Shown here piece after piece: positions 53,320 to 63,377 of a stretch of 64,000 nucleotides of DNA. The notes under the pieces are model-generated. The model was not told where the DNA came from. It ran no database searches and was given only the letters and a program-made list of their open reading frames with translations. Position numbers and translations under genes: made by a program. Within the stretch, counting starts at the first letter, position 1; the number at the start of each line of letters is the position of its first letter. This DNA is from Streptococcus mitis (GTDB lineage Bacteria; Bacillota; Bacilli; Lactobacillales; Streptococcaceae), in assembly GCF_005144795.1 (NCBI RefSeq), contig NZ_SWFJ01000006.1, positions 62,001 to 126,000 on the forward strand, in the 5' to 3' direction.

Positions 53320-53894
53320 AAAATGGTTTTAATTCTTTTTTTCAAATCTGGCACCACTTCTGACTCAAACCAAGGATTTTTGGCCATCCAGATTTGATTT
53401 CGTGGTGAAGGGTGAACTAATGGAAAATAGGTTGGCAAGTAGTTCTGGTAATGTTTTACCCGTTCTGTTACCTTGCCACTGACTTTCTCCTGCAAATAGT
53501 AGGCTTGGGCATATTGGCCAATCAAGAGGGTCAACTGAATATCTGGTAATTCTTGCAAGAGCTGCGGATGCCATTTTTCAGCAAAGCCAGTTCTCGGTGG
53601 CAGATCACCTGACTTTCCATGCCCTGGAAAGTAAAAATCCATAGGCAAAACAGCAAAATAACCTGAATTGTAAAAGGTATCTTCATCCACACCTAGCCAG
53701 TCTCGCAAACGATCACCACTTTTGTCCTTCCAGTAAAGGCCTGCTTCTTGGGTTTTAAGACCAGGTGCCTGACCGATGATATTGATGCGAGCAGTCTTTG
53801 GCGCTGCAAAGAGAGGCTCAATGCCACGCTCTGTATAGCTGGCATTCTGTGGTTCTGACATAATAGCCCGCTTGATTCTTTCAATTTGAGACAT
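53316..53894 (-). CDS. Uracil-DNA glycosylase-family protein, 192 aa
   Basis: Motif A is IIGQAPGLKTQEAGLYW, motif B is LVHPSPRNQIW and a central LLIGQYAQAYYL is present, as in the UDG-like branch often annotated as a uracil-DNA glycosylase family. It is distinct from the main Ung. Repair activity is plausible but untested. The stop codon lies inside a BOX end. GGAGGGAAAG precedes the ATG. Confidence 0.88.
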   Translation of the reverse strand: MSQIERIKRAIMSEPQNASYTERGIEPLFAAPKTARINIIGQAPGLKTQEAGLYWKDKSGDRLRDWLGVDEDTFYNSGYFAVLPMDFYFPGHGKSGDLPPRTGFAEKWHPQLLQELPDIQLTLLIGQYAQAYYLQEKVSGKVTERVKHYQNYLPTYFPLVHPSPRNQIWMAKNPWFESEVVPDLKKRIKTIL

Positions 53895-53907
53895 CTACTT
53901 TCCCTCC

Positions 53908-53941
53908 AAAAAGAAGTCTAAGCATACAATCTCAGACTTCT
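53908..53941 (-). terminator. pepV terminator
   Basis: AGAAGTCT and AGACTTCT perfect arms with a 14-base loop, followed by TTTTT on the minus strand directly before the ribosome binding site of the next gene. Confidence 0.87.
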
Positions 53942-53947
53942 ATCGTT

Positions 53948-55348
53948 TTATTTGATCAATTCATAAATAGCTTCGGCATAGATTGCTGCTGCTCGGAAGA
54001 GATCGTCCAAGGCGATAAATTCATTAGCTTGGTGCATGGTATCAATTGAGTCTGGGAACATGGCACCATAGGCAACACCTCGTTCTAGCAAGCGACCAAA
54101 GGTTCCACCACCGATGACTTGCTCATGACCTTTAAGGCCAGTTTGTTTTTCATAAACATTCAACAAGGTTTGCACAAGTGGATCTTCCATTGGCACATAG
54201 TGAGGGGTATGACCGTGTTCAGAAAGGCTAACAGAAGCAACTGGCAAGTTTTCAAGGATTGACTTGATTTGTTCTGGACTTGTTCCTTTTGGATAGCGGA
54301 TGTTAAGGGCAATGGTATTATCAGCGCTTGTTTCATCGAAGCGGAAGACACCGGCATTCATAGAAAGGGCACCCATTTTTTCATCCACATGAGCAATCTT
54401 GAGATTTTCACCCTCATGGTCGTTCAAGAGAATTTTACCAGCGATGTCAAGGTAGTCTTTAGCTGGACCAGCAAAGTCAAACTGGCTAAGGAAGAGGGCT
54501 AGGTAAGTCGCACCATTGACACCTGAAGCAGGCATAGCACCGTGGGCTGATTTACCAATGATCGTCACCTTGTATTGGCCGTTTTCTTCTTGGAGTTCTC
54601 CTCTAAGTTTGTGTTCTGCAACAAAGGCATCTAGTTTAGCTTGCAAGTCAGCCAAATCACCTGAAATAACTGCTGTTGCTGATTCTGGTACCATGTTTTC
54701 ACGCAAACCACCTGTGAAGCTGTGAAGACGGGCAGCGCCTGTATTTTTACCTGCAAAATGAAGATATTCTGTGATGTTTCCTTTTTCACCGTTGATGATA
54801 GGGAACTCAGCATCTGGGGAGAAACCGAAGTCTGGTTTTGCAAGTCCTACATGTTCAAAATAGTAATCCATGTCTGCCCAGCCTGATTCTTCATCAGTTC
54901 CGACAATAAAGCGAACTTTCTTAGAAGTTGGAAGGCCCAATTCTTTGATGATTTTCAAACCATAGTAACAAGCTGTTGTAGGACCCTTGTCATCTGAAGC
55001 TCCACGCGCATAGAGGCGACCATCTTTGATAGTTGGTGTGTATGGATCTGTGTCCCAACCACTACCCGCAGGCACCACGTCCATGTGAGCAAAGATTCCG
55101 AGAACTTCTTCTCCATCACCAAACTCGAAGTGTCCTGCATAGTTATCAACATTTTTAGTTGGATAGCCATCGCGGTCTGCGATTTCAAGGAATTTCTCCA
55201 AGGCTTTTACTGGACCAGGCCCAAATGGATGTTCAGCATCAACCTTGCTATCATCACGTTCTGAGTTGATTTCCAAAAGGCTAAACAAGTCAGCCAAGAG
55301 GTCTTCTTTGCGTTTTTCTACTTCTGCTGTAAAATCAATTGCTGTCAT
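53948..55348 (-). CDS. pepV: Dipeptidase PepV (M20 family), 466 aa
   Basis: The dizinc site is in FAHMDVVPAG, GASDDKGP and GTDEESGWADM. The lid domain (about 180-380) contains GKSAHGAMP, and the C-terminal His lies in DTMHQANEF. PepV cleaves varied dipeptides in the cytoplasm. It starts 12 bases after the nitroreductase stop, so both are probably on one transcript. Confidence 0.96.
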   Translation of the reverse strand: MTAIDFTAEVEKRKEDLLADLFSLLEINSERDDSKVDAEHPFGPGPVKALEKFLEIADRDGYPTKNVDNYAGHFEFGDGEEVLGIFAHMDVVPAGSGWDTDPYTPTIKDGRLYARGASDDKGPTTACYYGLKIIKELGLPTSKKVRFIVGTDEESGWADMDYYFEHVGLAKPDFGFSPDAEFPIINGEKGNITEYLHFAGKNTGAARLHSFTGGLRENMVPESATAVISGDLADLQAKLDAFVAEHKLRGELQEENGQYKVTIIGKSAHGAMPASGVNGATYLALFLSQFDFAGPAKDYLDIAGKILLNDHEGENLKIAHVDEKMGALSMNAGVFRFDETSADNTIALNIRYPKGTSPEQIKSILENLPVASVSLSEHGHTPHYVPMEDPLVQTLLNVYEKQTGLKGHEQVIGGGTFGRLLERGVAYGAMFPDSIDTMHQANEFIALDDLFRAAAIYAEAIYELIK

Positions 55349-55360
55349 ATTATCTTCCTT

Positions 55361-55966
55361 CTATCTTTTCTCGATGATTTCATCTACTGGCAAGCGGTAG
55401 CTTGGTTCCAATTTTTCATCTGTGTAACCCACTGTAATTAAGAGTTCTGGACGGAAACGATCTTCGATATCCAAAACTTCGTTGACTTTTGATTTGTCAA
55501 AACCAAGGATCATATTTGAGCCAATTCCTTGATCTGTAAGAGCGAGAATCAAGTTCATAGCAACCAAACCTGCATTGAGGGCTAGGTAGTCACTGACCTG
55601 TTGTTCATTGTAACGGGCAAATTCCGCAGGCGAATTTTTCATAAAGTATTGAAGTTGTTCTTCTGAGAAATTCTTTGCTCCACCTACACGAGCAATCTTA
55701 CGAGCACGTTTGGCAAGATCCGTATCTGTAAACAAGGCAATGGTTACAGGTGCTGATGATACCTGCTCAAAGTTGGAACCGTAAGCCAATTTTGCCAGTT
55801 CAGCATTTTTCTCACGAACGACCACAAATTTCCAAGGCTGGCTGTTATGGGCACTTGGAGCCAAGGTTGCAATTTCGATAGCCGTACGCACATCTTTGGG
55901 ATCCACTGGCTTATCAGTGAAATGCTTGGTCGCATGACGTTTTTTATTTAATTCAAGAAATTTCAT
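55361..55966 (-). CDS. NAD(P)H-dependent nitroreductase-family flavoprotein, 201 aa
   Basis: The FMN-binding start LELNKKRHATKHFTDKPVD, then ATLAPSAHNSQPWKFVVV and LNAGLVAMNLILALTDQGIGSNMI, mark the nitroreductase family. The natural substrate is unknown; quinones or oxidised flavins are possible. Transcribed with pepV and divergent from the amino-acid-binding lipoprotein. Confidence 0.92.
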   Translation of the reverse strand: MKFLELNKKRHATKHFTDKPVDPKDVRTAIEIATLAPSAHNSQPWKFVVVREKNAELAKLAYGSNFEQVSSAPVTIALFTDTDLAKRARKIARVGGAKNFSEEQLQYFMKNSPAEFARYNEQQVSDYLALNAGLVAMNLILALTDQGIGSNMILGFDKSKVNEVLDIEDRFRPELLITVGYTDEKLEPSYRLPVDEIIEKR

Positions 55967-56136
55967 AATCGATTTCCTTTTCTAATTCTACTGCTTCCAT
56001 TCTACCATAATTTGAAAGAGCTTGCAGGGATTTTTCATGATTAAGTTTTTTTATCACAGCCATAAAAAATATATATTGGTTCATCGGGAAAGTTTCTGAT
56101 AAACTAGCAGATAACTTACATTTGAATGGAGACATT

Positions 56137-56937
56137 ATGAAAAAATTTAGCCTATTACTAGCCATCCTACCATTTTTGGTTGCCTGTGGAAATCAAGCTA
56201 CACCTAAAGAGACTAACTCTCAAAAGACAATCGTCGTTGCTACAGCTGGCGATGTGCCACCATTTGACTACGAAGACAAGGGCAATCTAACAGGCTTCGA
56301 TATCGAAGTTCTGAAAGCAGTGGATGAAAAACTCAGCGACTACGAGATTCAATTCCAAAGAACTGCCTGGGAGAGTATCTTTCCAGGACTTGATTCTGGT
56401 CACTATCAGGCTGCAGCCAATAACTTGAGTTACACAAAAGAGCGTGCTGAAAAATACCTTTACTCACTCCCAATTTCGAACAATCCCCTCGTCCTTGTCA
56501 GCAACAAGAAAAATCCTCTGACTTCACTTGACCAAATCGCTGGCAAAACAACGCAAGAGGATACCGGAACTTCAAACGCTCAATTCATCAATAACTGGAA
56601 TCAGAAACACACTGACAATCCTGCTACAATTGATTTTTCTGGAGAGGATATCGGTAAACGAATCTTAGACCTCTCTAACGGTGAATTTGATTTCCTAGTT
56701 TTTGACAAGGTATCGGTTCAAAAGATTATCAAGGACCGTGGCTTAGATCTCTCAGTCGTTGATTTACCTTCTGCCGATAGCCCCAACAACTATATCGTTT
56801 TCTCAAGCGACCAAAAGGAGTTTAAAGAAAAATTTGATAAAGCGCTCAAAGAACTCTACCAAGATGGAACCCTTGAAAAACTCAGCAATACTTATCTAGG
56901 TGGTTCTTACCTTCCAGATCAATCTCAATTACAATAA
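56137..56937 (+). CDS. Amino acid ABC transporter substrate-binding lipoprotein, 266 aa
   Basis: The in-frame ATG at 56122 is passed over because GGAGA precedes the ATG at 56137, which opens a signal peptide with lipobox LVAC (Cys17). The SBP_bac_3 fold shows PPFDYEDKGNLTGFDIEV and TAWESIFPGLDSGHYQAAANNLSYTKERAE, typical of polar amino acid binding. No permease or ATPase is adjacent, so it works with one encoded elsewhere. A BOX element begins immediately after the stop codon. Confidence 0.93.
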   Translation: MKKFSLLLAILPFLVACGNQATPKETNSQKTIVVATAGDVPPFDYEDKGNLTGFDIEVLKAVDEKLSDYEIQFQRTAWESIFPGLDSGHYQAAANNLSYTKERAEKYLYSLPISNNPLVLVSNKKNPLTSLDQIAGKTTQEDTGTSNAQFINNWNQKHTDNPATIDFSGEDIGKRILDLSNGEFDFLVFDKVSVQKIIKDRGLDLSVVDLPSADSPNNYIVFSSDQKEFKEKFDKALKELYQDGTLEKLSNTYLGGSYLPDQSQLQ

Positions 56938-57049
56938 TACTCTTCGAAAATCTCTTCAAACCACGTCAGCTTTATCTGCAATCTCAAAGCTGTGCTTTGA
57001 GCAACCTACATCTAGCTTCCTAGTTTGCTCTTTGATTTTCATTGAGTAT
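56938..57049 (+). repeat. BOX element, short form, abutting a stop codon
   Basis: It starts TACTCTTCGAAAATCTCTTC directly after the lipoprotein gene's TAA and ends TTGATTTTCATTGAGTAT. Confidence 0.9.
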
Positions 57050-57059
57050 AAGATATACT

Positions 57060-57090
57060 AAAAGCGATTGGACCAGCCAATCGCTTTTTT
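57060..57090. terminator. Bidirectional terminator between convergent genes
   Basis: AAAGCGATTGG-ACCAG-CCAATCGCTTTTTT is a perfect 11-bp stem with A- and T-runs, serving the lipoprotein gene and the opposing phosphoesterase gene. Confidence 0.95.
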
Positions 57091-57118
57091 AGTTTGCATT
57101 GGTTATTTTAGGAAACTC

Positions 57119-57952
57119 TTACAAAAAATCAAAAAAATTCTTCACATCTTCTACATACCCATGCTTTTCTATTAAGCTTGCTAATAGTTCCAGATTGTGC
57201 CCCTGATAGTTATCTTCACGACGTAGTTCTTCATACATTTCGATAAAGGGAAGCCCCTTGGACTTGGCCAATTCCAACTCCGCTTCGTAGTCATAAGCGA
57301 CTTTACGAAATAGGATATTTACCAATTCCCCATCTTCAACTTCTATCACGGCATACTGGGCACGGTGATTTTTTAACGCCTCCCAATTAAAATAGGGCAT
57401 GCCAATCGACCCTGGATTGATGACTTGTTGCCCTTGACTGCCGTAGCGAAGCAACTGCTTGTGGACATGACCATAGATTGCCACGTCGGTTTCCTCATCT
57501 AGTAGTTGATCAAATTTATCTGTATCATTCCCAACCAGTAGGTCCCCACCATAGTTTTTGTCAGGTAAATTATGAGAGATAGAAAAGCGCAGCCCATCAA
57601 CTTCTTTCTTTTCCAGCAAAGGCAAGTTTCGTAGCCATACAATCGTTGCAGGATCCATTCGCTCCATCAAAAACTGGGTCATTCGCATTGATTGGATTTC
57701 TTGTGGATCTTCCAAACCGTATTCACCATCCAAGGCCTCAAGGACACAATCATCCCAATTTCCTCGAACACTGGCTGTGATAGGAAGGTCCTTTAGCAGG
57801 GCGACCAAGTCATTCGCACCGGGACCAGGAAGAAAAATATCTCCCAGAAGCCAGTATTCACTGACTCCTTGATTTTTAGCATCTGCAATCACTGCTTCTA
57901 AGGCAGTTGTATTGCCATGAATATCTGATAAAATTGCGATTTTATGATTCAT
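57119..57952 (-). CDS. Calcineurin-type metallophosphoesterase, 277 aa
   Basis: Metal-binding motifs are SDIHGN (about 9-14), [21 protein letters not shown] and YGHVHK, the full set for the metallophosphoesterase superfamily. Substrate unknown. It overlaps the uvrC end by 11 bases and so is translationally coupled to it. Confidence 0.92.
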   Translation of the reverse strand: MNHKIAILSDIHGNTTALEAVIADAKNQGVSEYWLLGDIFLPGPGANDLVALLKDLPITASVRGNWDDCVLEALDGEYGLEDPQEIQSMRMTQFLMERMDPATIVWLRNLPLLEKKEVDGLRFSISHNLPDKNYGGDLLVGNDTDKFDQLLDEETDVAIYGHVHKQLLRYGSQGQQVINPGSIGMPYFNWEALKNHRAQYAVIEVEDGELVNILFRKVAYDYEAELELAKSKGLPFIEMYEELRREDNYQGHNLELLASLIEKHGYVEDVKNFFDFL

Positions 57953-59789
57953 TGTGTTCTCCTTCTGTTTGGTAATCTACTCTTTCTTCCGCCACTTGAG
58001 CTAATTCCACTTCTTCCTGCGGGTTCAACTTTCTTTGCACAGCCTCTGCTACTGCTCTCGGTACTCCAACTTCGACAATCTCATCCACACTGGCTTCCTT
58101 GATTTTAGTCAGAGACTTGAAATGTTTCATGAGATTCTGCTTGCGTTTAGGCCCCAGCCCTTCAATTCCATCCAGTTGTGATGAAAAGGAATTTTTGGAA
58201 CGCAGTTGGCGGTGGAAGGTGATGGCAAAACGGTGCACCTCATCTTGAATGCGTTGGAGGAGGAAAAATTCCTGAGAATTGCGAGACAACTCCACCACTT
58301 CCAGCGGATCTCCAAAGAGCAATTCATGGGTTTGGTGCTTGTCATTTTTTTGCAAACCTGCAATGAGAATATCCAGACCCAGTTCCTCTTGTATGACTTG
58401 CTTGGCGATATTGACTTGACCTTGTCCCCCATCAATGACAATCAAATCTGGCGGAGTCAAACCGTCATGCTGTACTCGACCGTAGCGCCTGCGAATGACC
58501 TCTCTCATACTGGCATAGTCGTCTGGTCCCACCACAGTCTTAATTTTATACTTACGATAATCCTTCTTACTTGGTTTGCCATTGACAAAGACCACCATAG
58601 CCGAAACAGGGCTGGTACCCATGATATTGGAGTTATCGAAGGACTCAATGCGAACTGGAGTTGGGATTTGAAGCAAACGACCTAGATTTTCAATAGCTCC
58701 TTGTGTCTTTTCGACAGATTTTTCTAACAGATTGAACTTCTGCTCTAGACTAACACGAGCATTTTTTATGGCTAGATTGACCAGTTGTTTTTTCTCACCG
58801 CGCTGGGGTTTGAGAATCTTGGTATCTACCAAAGCCCTGACAGCTTCTTCATCAATATCCTGCGGAATCAGCACCTCATTGGGAACTAGGTGAGATTTTT
58901 CTTGATAAAATTGTCCCACATAGGTTAAGAAATCCTCATCCGGATCATTGTAGTAGGGGAAAAGATTGACATCGCGCTCAATGAGCTTGCCCTGACGAAC
59001 AAAGAAAACCTGCACACACATCCAGCCCTTGTCCGCATAGTAGCCAAAAACATCGCGATTTTGAAGATCCTTAGCCATGACCCGTTGCTTGGTTCGAAGT
59101 GTTCCAATGGCCTGAATCAGGTCACGATATTCCGCTGCACGCTCAAATTCCATAGTCTGGGCTGCCACTGCCATCTTGCCCTTGAGGTCATCAATGATTT
59201 TGTCATCCTGTCCTTTTAGGAAATCGGAAACCTCCTGAGCCATGGACTTGAAATAAGCCTCATCTTTCTTACAGATGGTGTGGGCCATACATTGGCCGAT
59301 ATGATAGTAAAAACAGACCTTAGACGGTGGATTGGTACACTTACGAAAAGGGAAAATCCGATCCAGTAGCCGCTTGATTTCATTGGCTGCCCCCACATCG
59401 GGATAAGGTCCAAAGTAAAGACCTCCGTCCTTTTTGACCTGACGGGTGATAATCAAACGAGGATAGCGTTCATTAGTAATCTTGATGAAAGGATAAGACT
59501 TATCATCCTTGAGCATGATATTGTATTTAGGCTTATTTTCCTTGATCAGGTTAATTTCTAGGAGAAGTGCCTCAATATTGGACTCCGTAACAATAAATTC
59601 AAAATCCACAATTTCAGACACCAAGGCCTCTGTCTTGGTATCGTGACTCCCACGGAAATAAGATCTCACGCGGTTACGCAGATTTTTAGCCTTTCCTACA
59701 TAGATAATGGTGCCGTTTTTATCCTTGTGAATGTAACAACCAGGGCTGGTCGGTAAGAGCTCTAGTTTTGATTTAATCAAGTTATTCAT
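57942..59789 (-). CDS. uvrC: Excinuclease ABC subunit C, 615 aa
   Basis: UvrC makes both incisions in nucleotide excision repair. In order: GIY-YIG nuclease (about 12-95, [26 protein letters not shown]), a Cys-rich segment, the UVR/UvrB-binding motif (about 205-240), the RNase H-like C-terminal nuclease (about 380-530, with FDNSNIMG and [12 protein letters not shown]) and a helix-hairpin-helix (about 545-590). Length is standard. Confidence 0.97.
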   Translation of the reverse strand: MNNLIKSKLELLPTSPGCYIHKDKNGTIIYVGKAKNLRNRVRSYFRGSHDTKTEALVSEIVDFEFIVTESNIEALLLEINLIKENKPKYNIMLKDDKSYPFIKITNERYPRLIITRQVKKDGGLYFGPYPDVGAANEIKRLLDRIFPFRKCTNPPSKVCFYYHIGQCMAHTICKKDEAYFKSMAQEVSDFLKGQDDKIIDDLKGKMAVAAQTMEFERAAEYRDLIQAIGTLRTKQRVMAKDLQNRDVFGYYADKGWMCVQVFFVRQGKLIERDVNLFPYYNDPDEDFLTYVGQFYQEKSHLVPNEVLIPQDIDEEAVRALVDTKILKPQRGEKKQLVNLAIKNARVSLEQKFNLLEKSVEKTQGAIENLGRLLQIPTPVRIESFDNSNIMGTSPVSAMVVFVNGKPSKKDYRKYKIKTVVGPDDYASMREVIRRRYGRVQHDGLTPPDLIVIDGGQGQVNIAKQVIQEELGLDILIAGLQKNDKHQTHELLFGDPLEVVELSRNSQEFFLLQRIQDEVHRFAITFHRQLRSKNSFSSQLDGIEGLGPKRKQNLMKHFKSLTKIKEASVDEIVEVGVPRAVAEAVQRKLNPQEEVELAQVAEERVDYQTEGEHNES

Positions 59790-59827
59790 AGTTCCATTAT
59801 AGCAAAAAAGTAGGGAAAGATTGTTCC

Positions 59828-60529
59828 CTACTCACTAGTCTCATATATTTTTCGGAGGTTTGCAACATCCTCTTCCTGGATACCATAAAAGGAACCCGCA
59901 GGTTGCATGACAGACTTCTCATCTGTATGGTCCAAGCCAATCGCATGCCCCAACTCATGTTCTGCTGTATGGACAATGCGCTCATAGGAATAGCCATAGT
60001 TTGGATTGGACAGATAATAGTGATTCAACCGTACCGTGACAGACAAGAATTGCCCCGTCAAGAGATTGGTCTGACTTTCTGCCTCTCCTGCCACAGGAGT
60101 ACCTCCGTCATTCATCTCCGTAGCCAAGATATCTTCCTTGCTGGCCTCAGTCACCAGTTCAAACTTAAAGGCACCAGTTTGATTCCAATTCTGAATCGCT
60201 TCTACATAAGCTTCTTGAAAGCGTGAATCTATCTGCGGATCTAGGTAAATACGAGCAGAAGCCTGCGGCCACCTTCCTTCAGAGTGTTGGTGGCTATCTG
60301 TCTGGTTCAACTTAGGCAGTTGCCCTGTTTTTTCCCATTGGTCGATACTTTGTTTACCAATCTTGACTGACCGTTCTGCTTGCTTTAGCGCTCCTTGAAA
60401 ATCACCGTTCAGATACCAGAGAAGTCCAAAAGCAAAAGCACACAAAAGAAAAGCTATCCAAACTAGACGCCAAAACAAACGCCACACAAAAGAAAAGAAA
60501 GCCCCTATCAAACGAAAAATCCAGCGCAT
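59828..60529 (-). CDS. Membrane-anchored matrixin-like zinc protease, 233 aa
   Basis: The frame could begin at 60550, but the ATG at 60529 follows GGAGG and opens [14 protein letters not shown]. One membrane segment (about 4-37) is followed by an extracellular domain. The zinc motif [11 protein letters not shown] is the matrixin HExxHxxGxxH form, with a Met-turn SVMQP after it. It probably cuts proteins at the cell surface. Substrate unknown; a related gene lies next to uvrC in pneumococcus as I recall. Confidence 0.9.
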   Translation of the reverse strand: MRWIFRLIGAFFSFVWRLFWRLVWIAFLLCAFAFGLLWYLNGDFQGALKQAERSVKIGKQSIDQWEKTGQLPKLNQTDSHQHSEGRWPQASARIYLDPQIDSRFQEAYVEAIQNWNQTGAFKFELVTEASKEDILATEMNDGGTPVAGEAESQTNLLTGQFLSVTVRLNHYYLSNPNYGYSYERIVHTAEHELGHAIGLDHTDEKSVMQPAGSFYGIQEEDVANLRKIYETSE

Positions 60530-60591
60530 GTTCCTCCACCTTTCTAGCAAATAAAGTCTATTTTACTAAAACAAGCTGAAAGAAAGCTAAA

Positions 60592-61380
<789 letters not shown>

Positions 61381-61394
61381 CTATTTTTCTATAA

Positions 61395-61418
61395 GAAAAA
61401 GCCGAAATTCGACTTTCT
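61395..61418 (-). terminator. rnjB terminator
   Basis: AAAGTCGAA and TTCGGCTTT arms followed by a T-run on the minus strand about 20 bases past the rnjB stop. Confidence 0.83.
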
Positions 61419-61436
61419 CTCTGTTTATTTCAACGA

Positions 61437-63098
61437 TTATTTTGCTTCCATGACTACTGGTAAAATAGCTGGACGACGCTTGGTTTGGTCAAAGAGATAC
61501 TTGGTCAGATTATCACGAACCTTCCCTTTAAGATCTGCCCAGTCAAAGTCATCTCCTTGAAGATAGTCTTCTACCGTTTGGTTAATCAATTCTGAACTTT
61601 CACGGAGAATATCGCGACTCTTCTTGAGATAAACAAATCCACGCGTGTGAACACGAGCCTTAGCCACGATTTTCTTCTCACGACGGTTAACGGTAATTGC
61701 GACGATGAAAATACCATCCTCTGACAAGACCTTACGGTCACGAAGAACCACATTTCCAACATCACCAATGGCATTCCCGTCAATCAAGACATCCCCTGCT
61801 GAAACCGATCCAGCTGGAACAAAGTCTCCATTTTCGTAAGACATGGTCGTCCCCTTTTTAGGAATGAAGATGCGTTCTGGCAACATCCCAACTGCCATAG
61901 CAGCCTTAGCATGGGCATCCAACTCACGGTATTCCCCTTGAATCGGGAAGAGATACTTGGGTTGCAAGAGATTGATCATCAACTGCAAATCACGCGCATT
62001 TCCGTGCCCTGATACATGTAAACTTTGGGTAATCAATTTGACAACCCCTCCTGCCTGATAAATCATATTTTCCACACGCGCAACGAAGGCTTCTTTAGCA
62101 ATAGACGGAGCCGTAGCAATATAGACCAGGTCCCCATCCTTGATTTCTACATAACGATGGCGACCAATCGACATCTTACGAAGTCCATTGATAGGTTCAC
62201 CCATACGACCTGTCTCAAGAATAATCAACTCATGGTCTTCAAAGCGAGACATATCTTTCGGCTTAATCAAGAGAATTTCGTTGGCTAAAGACAACTTCTT
62301 GAGACGAATCGCTGTGCGGACGATATTTTCAATATCAAATCCTGTCAAGACGATACGTCGACCTGTTTTATCCGCAGCGTCAAAAATTTGCTGGATACGA
62401 GAAAGGTTACTGGAAACAGCTGCAACGATGATACGACCTTCCCAGTCAGCAATGGTTTGGGTAATTTCATCCCTAACTTCACTTTCGCTAGCCACCTGAA
62501 TATTGCTGTCCGCATTGGCCGAATCACTGAGGAGAGCCAGGACGCCGTCACGACCGATTTCTGCCAAACGAGCGAAGTCTGTCGCATAGGATTCACTAGC
62601 TGTCTGGTCAAATTTGAAGTCACCTGTATAAACGATGCTACCTTCAGCTGTCTTCAAGACAATTCCCAGACTCTCTGGAACGGAGTAAGTCGTAGGGAAG
62701 AAGGAAATCACAGTCCCTCCAAAATCAATCTCCGTATTCTCATCAATGACATGGAAATCATTAAATTCCTTAACGGCATCATTTCCTTTGACAAAGAGTT
62801 TGGCCAACTCAATGGTCAACTCAGACCCAAATACAGGAACTTTAGCCTCTGCCAAGAGATAAGGCAGAGCACCAATGGCATCCGCATGCCCGTGGGTCAA
62901 GAAAACCCCAGCAATACGATCCCTATTTTCAAAAAGGTAATCCATCTTTGGAATCACCACATCGACCCCTAATTGTTCATTTTCGGGATATTTTAACCCT
63001 ACATTCAAAACAAAAATGGACTCTCCAATTTCAGCAATGTACATATTTTTCCCATTTTCACGTACACCACCAAGTGTTGTTAAACTAATATTACTCAT
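61437..63098 (-). CDS. rnjB: Ribonuclease J2, 553 aa
   Basis: A metallo-beta-lactamase/beta-CASP nuclease with C-terminal domain. The metal motif H-x-H-x-D-H is degenerate: THGHADAIG has His69, His71 and Asp73 but Ala74 replaces the last His. This loss marks the weakly active RNase J2 partner rather than J1. Conserved beta-CASP parts such as VSGHGNARDLQLMI are present. J1-J2 complexes mature and degrade mRNA from the 5' end. Confidence 0.93.
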   Translation of the reverse strand: MSNISLTTLGGVRENGKNMYIAEIGESIFVLNVGLKYPENEQLGVDVVIPKMDYLFENRDRIAGVFLTHGHADAIGALPYLLAEAKVPVFGSELTIELAKLFVKGNDAVKEFNDFHVIDENTEIDFGGTVISFFPTTYSVPESLGIVLKTAEGSIVYTGDFKFDQTASESYATDFARLAEIGRDGVLALLSDSANADSNIQVASESEVRDEITQTIADWEGRIIVAAVSSNLSRIQQIFDAADKTGRRIVLTGFDIENIVRTAIRLKKLSLANEILLIKPKDMSRFEDHELIILETGRMGEPINGLRKMSIGRHRYVEIKDGDLVYIATAPSIAKEAFVARVENMIYQAGGVVKLITQSLHVSGHGNARDLQLMINLLQPKYLFPIQGEYRELDAHAKAAMAVGMLPERIFIPKKGTTMSYENGDFVPAGSVSAGDVLIDGNAIGDVGNVVLRDRKVLSEDGIFIVAITVNRREKKIVAKARVHTRGFVYLKKSRDILRESSELINQTVEDYLQGDDFDWADLKGKVRDNLTKYLFDQTKRRPAILPVVMEAK

Positions 63099-63172
63099 TT
63101 TTCCTCCAAAATCTTAGTTTATCTTGATTATAGGGTTGCTTACCCTCTTATTCTAAAAGCACTATTACTTTT

Positions 63173-63277
63173 ATACTCTTCGAAAATCAAATTCAAACCA
63201 CGTCAGCTTCGCCTTGCCGTACTCAAGTACAGCCTGCGGCTAGCTTCCTAGTTTGCTCTCTGATTTTCATTGAGTAT
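63173..63277 (+). repeat. BOX element, compact form
   Basis: It starts TACTCTTCGAAAATCAAATT, contains GTACTCAAGTAC and ends TTTTCATTGAGTAT. Nearly identical to the copy at 53216. It lies between recJ and rnjB. Confidence 0.92.
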
Positions 63278-63342
63278 TAGCCGAATCTTTTCTTACCATT
63301 ATACCATTTTTTTAATGATTTTCAAAATGAAGATTTGTTTTC

Positions 63343-63369
63343 AAAAAAGAGCTGGTTGCCCAACTCTTT
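63343..63369 (-). terminator. recJ terminator
   Basis: On the minus strand AAGAGTTGG-GCAA-CCAGCTCTT is followed by TTTTTT, just past the recJ stop. Confidence 0.88.
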
Positions 63370-63377
63370 CCTATCAT

